Shown in pieces: positions 50,131 to 54,351 of a stretch of 54,351 bases of DNA. The stretch comes from Sphingobacteriales bacterium. GTDB lineage: Bacteria > Bacteroidota > Bacteroidia > Sphingobacteriales > Sphingobacteriaceae. The DNA is taken from contig JAQBOG010000019.1 of assembly GCA_028288165.1 (NCBI GenBank), forward strand, positions 1 through 54,351. The letters run 5' to 3'. The notes beneath the pieces were generated by a model. The model searched no databases. It saw only the letters and a program-made list of their open reading frames with translations, and was not told the DNA's origin. A program made the position numbers and the translations under genes. The stretch's first letter is position 1, and every line of letters begins with the position of its first letter.

Positions 50131-53100
50131 TTAAAATTTCAAGGTTAAGTTCATGCCGAATGTTCTGGTAGAAGGCAGTTGGCCAATTTCAACGCCAGGC
50201 AAAATAGATGAACCATTAAGTGCAGCAGTTTCCGGATCAAACATGGGGAAGCTGGTGATTATGGCCAGATCACGACCATACAATGCAACAGTAGCATTGC
50301 TAACCTTTATTTTATTTGTTAAACGTTCTGGAATATTATATTGAAGACGTACTTCTCTCAATTTTAAAAACGATGCATCAAAAGAGTTTGCCTCTACGTT
50401 AGCACGACGATAGTAATCAGCGTAGTAATCTCCTACAGTTACTTTTTTTGTATTTGGCGAAAAAGTCCCGTCCGCATTAGCTACTACCCCATTCCCAATA
50501 ATAAAACCTTCTTCACGACCCGGCAAGGTGTTTTGCAATTTTCCTTGCTCGCTCATTTTGTGATGAGTTTGAGAGTAGATCATTCCTCCATACTGACCAT
50601 CAATCAAGAAACTAAAACTAAAATTCTTGTAATTAAAATCGTTATACAAACCACCTTTCCAATCTGCATACGCATCGCCTATGTACTGTATTTCTGCAGG
50701 TTTAGCAGTTAATCCATCGGCTGTGAATATAATCTGTCCGTCTGGTGCCCTTAAAAAGCCAAAACCATAAATACCACCGCTACTCCCGCCTACCCGAGCT
50801 TGTATAGTTGCATTACCGCCATAACCTATATCCTGTCTGTTGTCCATTCCTGCGGCAAGTTCCAGGACCCGGTTTTTATTTTTAGCGAAAGTGAGTGTAG
50901 AACTCCATTTAAAATTTTTACCATTAAAAGGTTTGCCGTTCACCATCAATTCAATACCCTGATTGCGTACTGCACCAGAATTTAGTACGGCTTTACTATA
51001 TCCTGTGGTTGCATCTAACGGGACCTCAAGAATCTGGTTACGAGTGATATTACTGTACAAAGTAACATCCATCCCAAAACGATTGTTAAACAAATTGTAT
51101 TCTAAACCGCCCTCGTAACTGGTAGTAATTTCGGGTTTAAAGTTTGCATTATGCAAAGTGGTTGGTACAGAACCTGAGCTTGGAAAATCACTCACTCCAT
51201 AATATTTGCTTGTTTTATACGGATCTGTATCATTTCCTACCTGAGCCGCAGATAATCTGATTTTTGCAAAAGAGATGGCAGTTGGTAAATTAAATATCTC
51301 ATTCAGAATAAAACTTGAACTAATTGATGGGTAGAAAAATGAATTATTTTGAACTGGTAATGAACTCGACCAGTCATTTCTTCCGGTTAGGTCAAGAAAC
51401 ATTTTATCTTGATAAGAGAAAGACGCTAAGGCATAGAGGCTATTTACACGTTTATTAGTATAAACTGTTTTGGTTAATGGCAAACTGATACCATTAGCTA
51501 GCTTATAAACTCCGGGATTCACCAACCCTTCTACAGAGCGATCCAGACCTGTATATTTTTGGTTACGGGCATTGGCGCCCACCGATGTATTAAATTTAAA
51601 AGATGAGTTTATATCAACTTTATAAGACAATAACGCATCGGTGTTTACTTCATAATTGAAAATATTTTGTTGCTTATAGTACCCTTTCCCAAAATTAGCC
51701 GTGCTATACGGACGACGCTGATCACGATCTTCATTACTCATATCAATACCTGAACGAACCATTAGACTTAAATTTTTAGTAAAATCATACGTTGCATTCA
51801 GATTACCAACCGTTTTATAATTATTAACAGCATTTGTCATGTTGTTCGCTATTAAATACGGATTGTCTATAAAAGAACTGAACGGGTGTACCTGATCTAT
51901 TTCTTCCTTTCCTATTTTCCATGTTGGCTCATACCATGACAGATCAACATTTGGATTTTGAAATATCATAAAATAAGACAGGGATTGATTATTATATCCT
52001 GTAGCCGGAAGATTATCACTCTTTTTATTACTATAATTGATTTTAGAGTTGATCTTTAATTTATCAGAAACCTTGTAATCTAAGCTAAGAGCAGCCGAAA
52101 GGCGTTCATAGCCCGTATTTGGCATAATCCATTCATTTTTAGAATGAGTAATAGAAGCTCTTGCAGATGTTTTTTCGCTTCCACCTTCAATCGAAACGCT
52201 ATTAGTTATTGTAGAACCAGTTCTATAAAAACTTTTAATATTGTCACTGTAAGGAACCCATGGCCTGCGTTCTGCAGATTGAGCCTGTGTTACCGGATCA
52301 TATTGGTAATACATCTGACCATTAAATTTTGGTCCGAATGCACTACTTGTGCCACTTGTGCTTGCACCATCTGCTGACGCACCGTATGAATAATATAACT
52401 GGCTTGCTGGAAGCATTGTTTTTCCGACTCCCTGACCATATTCATATTGATAATCAGGCCATTTCAAAACATCATTGAAGCTGGTATTTGAATTAATGGT
52501 AATTCCCAGACCTTTAGCTTTTTTAGAACCGGATTTTGTAGTGATAATTAAAGCCCCATTTGCAGCCCTGCTACCATAAAGTGCAGTAGCACTTGCTCCT
52601 TTTAGAACAGTTACATTGGCAATATCATCCGGATTAATATCAGAAATACCATTACCAAAATCAACCGGCACATCATTTCCGGAGCCTGCTCCGTACGCAG
52701 ATGAAACACCCGAAGATGTCATACTACTACTTACGGGAACCCCATCTAAAACTATCAAGGCATTATTTCCATCAGGGTTTAAAGAATTTGCCCCTCGTAA
52801 AGTTACCCTAACAGAGTTCACGGGACCTGATCCAGCCGAAACCAAGTTTACTCCAGCAACTTTACCGGAAAGAGAATTTACCCAGTTATTAGAACGGGCA
52901 TCTGTAAATGTACTTTCGCCAACGCTTGTAGCCGCATATCCTAAAGCTTTTTTATCTCTTGAAATACCTAATGCAGTAACCACTACTTCGTTAAGTGTTT
53001 CGGTATTTTCTTTTAGCCGTGCATTAATGGCATTGTTACCTGTATAAGCAATACTAAGGTTTGCATAGCCCAGATATCGGAATTCTAATGTATCTTGATT

Positions 53101-53322
53101 AGTTAAAGATCTGTTTATTGTTAATTTATAAGCACCGTCATTACCAGTGGCTGTATTTAAATTCGAGCCTTTTAAATGCACACTAACTCCAGGCAAGGTT
53201 AGGCCATCGGCATCAGATACCACGCCGCTTATTACATTATTTTGTGCTGAAGCATTAAAGCCTAAACAGAGAAACAAGCAGATAAATAAAACCAAATAAT
53301 GTTTTGTAAAAGTAATTTCCAT
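50131..53322 (-). CDS. SusC/RagA-family TonB-dependent transporter
   Basis: A 1063-residue outer-membrane transporter. Signal YLVLFICLFLCLGFNASAQ (about 9-27), carboxypeptidase-regulatory-like domain (ISGVVSDADGLTLPGVSVHL, about 31-110), NEVVVTALGISRDKKALGYA (TonB-box region), plug (VRVTLRGANSLNPDGNNALI, GASATALYGSRAANGALIIT) and barrel ending FGMNLTLKF. No STN domain. It shares the VVTALGI-type junction with the amino-sugar SusC, unlike the VVVGYGT junction of the sulfur-cluster SusC. First gene of a two-gene susCD unit with its own promoter box and terminator. A SARP-like regulator gene lies 415 bases upstream on the same strand. Confidence 0.93.
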   Translation of the reverse strand: MEITFTKHYLVLFICLFLCLGFNASAQNNVISGVVSDADGLTLPGVSVHLKGSNLNTATGNDGAYKLTINRSLTNQDTLEFRYLGYANLSIAYTGNNAINARLKENTETLNEVVVTALGISRDKKALGYAATSVGESTFTDARSNNWVNSLSGKVAGVNLVSAGSGPVNSVRVTLRGANSLNPDGNNALIVLDGVPVSSSMTSSGVSSAYGAGSGNDVPVDFGNGISDINPDDIANVTVLKGASATALYGSRAANGALIITTKSGSKKAKGLGITINSNTSFNDVLKWPDYQYEYGQGVGKTMLPASQLYYSYGASADGASTSGTSSAFGPKFNGQMYYQYDPVTQAQSAERRPWVPYSDNIKSFYRTGSTITNSVSIEGGSEKTSARASITHSKNEWIMPNTGYERLSAALSLDYKVSDKLKINSKINYSNKKSDNLPATGYNNQSLSYFMIFQNPNVDLSWYEPTWKIGKEEIDQVHPFSSFIDNPYLIANNMTNAVNNYKTVGNLNATYDFTKNLSLMVRSGIDMSNEDRDQRRPYSTANFGKGYYKQQNIFNYEVNTDALLSYKVDINSSFKFNTSVGANARNQKYTGLDRSVEGLVNPGVYKLANGISLPLTKTVYTNKRVNSLYALASFSYQDKMFLDLTGRNDWSSSLPVQNNSFFYPSISSSFILNEIFNLPTAISFAKIRLSAAQVGNDTDPYKTSKYYGVSDFPSSGSVPTTLHNANFKPEITTSYEGGLEYNLFNNRFGMDVTLYSNITRNQILEVPLDATTGYSKAVLNSGAVRNQGIELMVNGKPFNGKNFKWSSTLTFAKNKNRVLELAAGMDNRQDIGYGGNATIQARVGGSSGGIYGFGFLRAPDGQIIFTADGLTAKPAEIQYIGDAYADWKGGLYNDFNYKNFSFSFLIDGQYGGMIYSQTHHKMSEQGKLQNTLPGREEGFIIGNGVVANADGTFSPNTKKVTVGDYYADYYRRANVEANSFDASFLKLREVRLQYNIPERLTNKIKVSNATVALYGRDLAIITSFPMFDPETAALNGSSILPGVEIGQLPSTRTFGMNLTLKF

Positions 53323-53737
53323 AATTCTTTTTAACTGATTTAGGGAGCAAAACTATCTCCATGTTGTTAAGAGAGGGTTAATGGGATATTACTTTTAAGA
53401 AGCCATTTGTAACTAAAACCACGACATAAGTGCCGAAAAAGGTTTGTTTTACAGAAGTGTTAAAACAATGTTATCTTATTGCAAATGGCAGGGTTTGACG
53501 GGGGATTTATTTTTCAATAAAAAGTCAATATTTGCGTCGGATATTGAGGTATTTGTGAATGTTAATTTCGTCACTTTAAATTAATCCGGGATTAAAGCTC
53601 ATCATATACTTTTTTGAATGACTCAAAAAAGACGACAAATAGGCTTAAATGCGTGAAAACCGAGTATCACTTGGTTCCCAAACCACCTCCAAACCAACTT
53701 ACCATATGAGCAAAGAGAATACAACTAATGTCTAAAA
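53323..53737. other. Region upstream of the third susC
   Basis: 415 bases containing the promoter of the susCD unit. Apart from the -7 box at 53348-53355 I see no gene, terminator or repeat. Confidence 0.4.
53348..53355 (-). promoter_or_regulatory. Possible -7 promoter box of the third susC
   Basis: The minus strand reads TAGTTTTG (exact TAnnTTTG), 25 bases upstream of the ATG at 53322. No exact -33 TTTG lies at the usual distance. Confidence 0.4.
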
Positions 53738-54351
53738 TTATTCAAGTATAGCCTGAAAATCTCTTGCAAAATGTTCTCCATATATTACTTTATACTCTTT
53801 CTTAAAGTTTTCGAAAGTAACTTTAGCAAGCGAATGTTTCCCTAAATGAACTAAAGCTTTGCACTTTAATACCATCGCTTCTTCGTTTACAGAATCGAAG
53901 TAAAAAATATAACTGGCAATCTTTATCAGGAATTCCGGGTCTTCTGATATTTCTATTGAATTGGCAAAATGCTGGTACGTATCTATAACCTCGTTGCTGA
54001 TTTCTGATTTAAAAGAATCCAGCCATTCATACTCCAGATTAGACAAAAAGCTGCCTCTTTGAATGATCTCGGCCAGTTCATTAATTTTTTGTTTATTTAG
54101 TTTTCGCTTATCCTTTATGATGTTCAGATAGTTGTAATAATCCACATTAATCTGGGCAAAATCAATGTTTATTTTCCAGTAACCGGTTTCTTTTGAAACC
54201 TGGCAATACTTCATCTTATCAAGGATGGTTTTAAGCTTTGCGATGTTAACAGATCGGTTATTACGGGCACTTTCAGCCGTTTTATCAAACCACAATAACT
54301 CTTTGAGCTTCTCCGAGCTAATACCCCGTTCCCAACGTATGGTATAGAGTA
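53738..54351 (-). CDS. C-terminal part of a SARP/BTAD-like transcriptional regulator
   Basis: The frame is open to the right window edge, so the 5' part is missing; 204 codons are visible. It begins LYTIRWERGISSEKLKELLW and FDKTAESARNNRSVNIAKLK, a winged-helix segment typical of OmpR/SARP-type DNA-binding domains, then SKETGYWKINIDF. The rest (about 70-200) is helical and TPR-like, as in bacterial transcriptional activator (BTAD) domains, ending FARDFQAILE. In Bacteroidota such domains often follow sensor regions such as propellers; that part would lie beyond the window. It may regulate the susCD unit 415 bases downstream. It ends with a stop at 53738-53740. Confidence 0.7.
   Translation of the reverse strand, partial: LYTIRWERGISSEKLKELLWFDKTAESARNNRSVNIAKLKTILDKMKYCQVSKETGYWKINIDFAQINVDYYNYLNIIKDKRKLNKQKINELAEIIQRGSFLSNLEYEWLDSFKSEISNEVIDTYQHFANSIEISEDPEFLIKIASYIFYFDSVNEEAMVLKCKALVHLGKHSLAKVTFENFKKEYKVIYGEHFARDFQAILE

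Overview
The window is chromosomal DNA of a Bacteroidota bacterium, most likely Sphingobacteriaceae (Pedobacter/Mucilaginibacter-like). Support: three SusC/SusD pairs, Bacteroidota-type lipoprotein signals, TAnnTTTG-type promoter boxes, DUF3892, DUF4907, Kelch and FimB/Mfa2-like lipoproteins, a SARP/BTAD-like regulator, IS200-like (RAYT) transposases with REP hairpins, and an interspersed repeat that I recall from this family. The assignment rests on recognised families and not on a search.

Layout. 1-2200 is a RAYT/REP zone: the 5' part of a RAYT gene, an unrecognised gene whose N-terminus runs over REP palindromes, and a 367/369-bp tandem duplication holding two dead RAYT copies. 2466-6067 holds a DUF3892 protein, a class III nucleotidyl cyclase-like protein and a GHKL ATPase with a C-terminal PD-(D/E)XK-like nuclease signature; this could be a defence island. 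6591-9083 is the helicase gene hrpB. 9235-13774 has three tandem Kelch lipoproteins, a truncated DUF4907 remnant and a FimB/Mfa2-like lipoprotein. 13983-14498 holds remnants of a GNAT and an AraC-type gene.

14541-27244 (minus) has a sulfur theme: susC, susD, two DoxX-like membrane proteins, a SoxD-like cytochrome c lipoprotein and a SoxC-like Tat-exported molybdenum sulfite dehydrogenase in one tight run, followed by an FAD oxidoreductase and a YeiH-type exporter (putative sulfate/sulfite). I infer uptake of an organosulfur compound, periplasmic sulfite oxidation and anion export.

28056-43696 is an amino-sugar utilisation locus: lacI (divergent), susC with an STN domain, susD, three secreted beta-propeller proteins, nagB, a CBM9-like protein, nagA and an FucP/NagP-type MFS transporter. 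No known glycoside hydrolase or lyase is present, so the three propellers are the best candidates for an undescribed glycan-active set.

44065-54351 has an orphan four-PAS/GAF histidine kinase with three near-identical PAS repeats, a small secreted protein with a good promoter and terminator, a third susCD pair, and a truncated SARP/BTAD-like regulator at the window end. I saw no rRNA, tRNA or CRISPR array.
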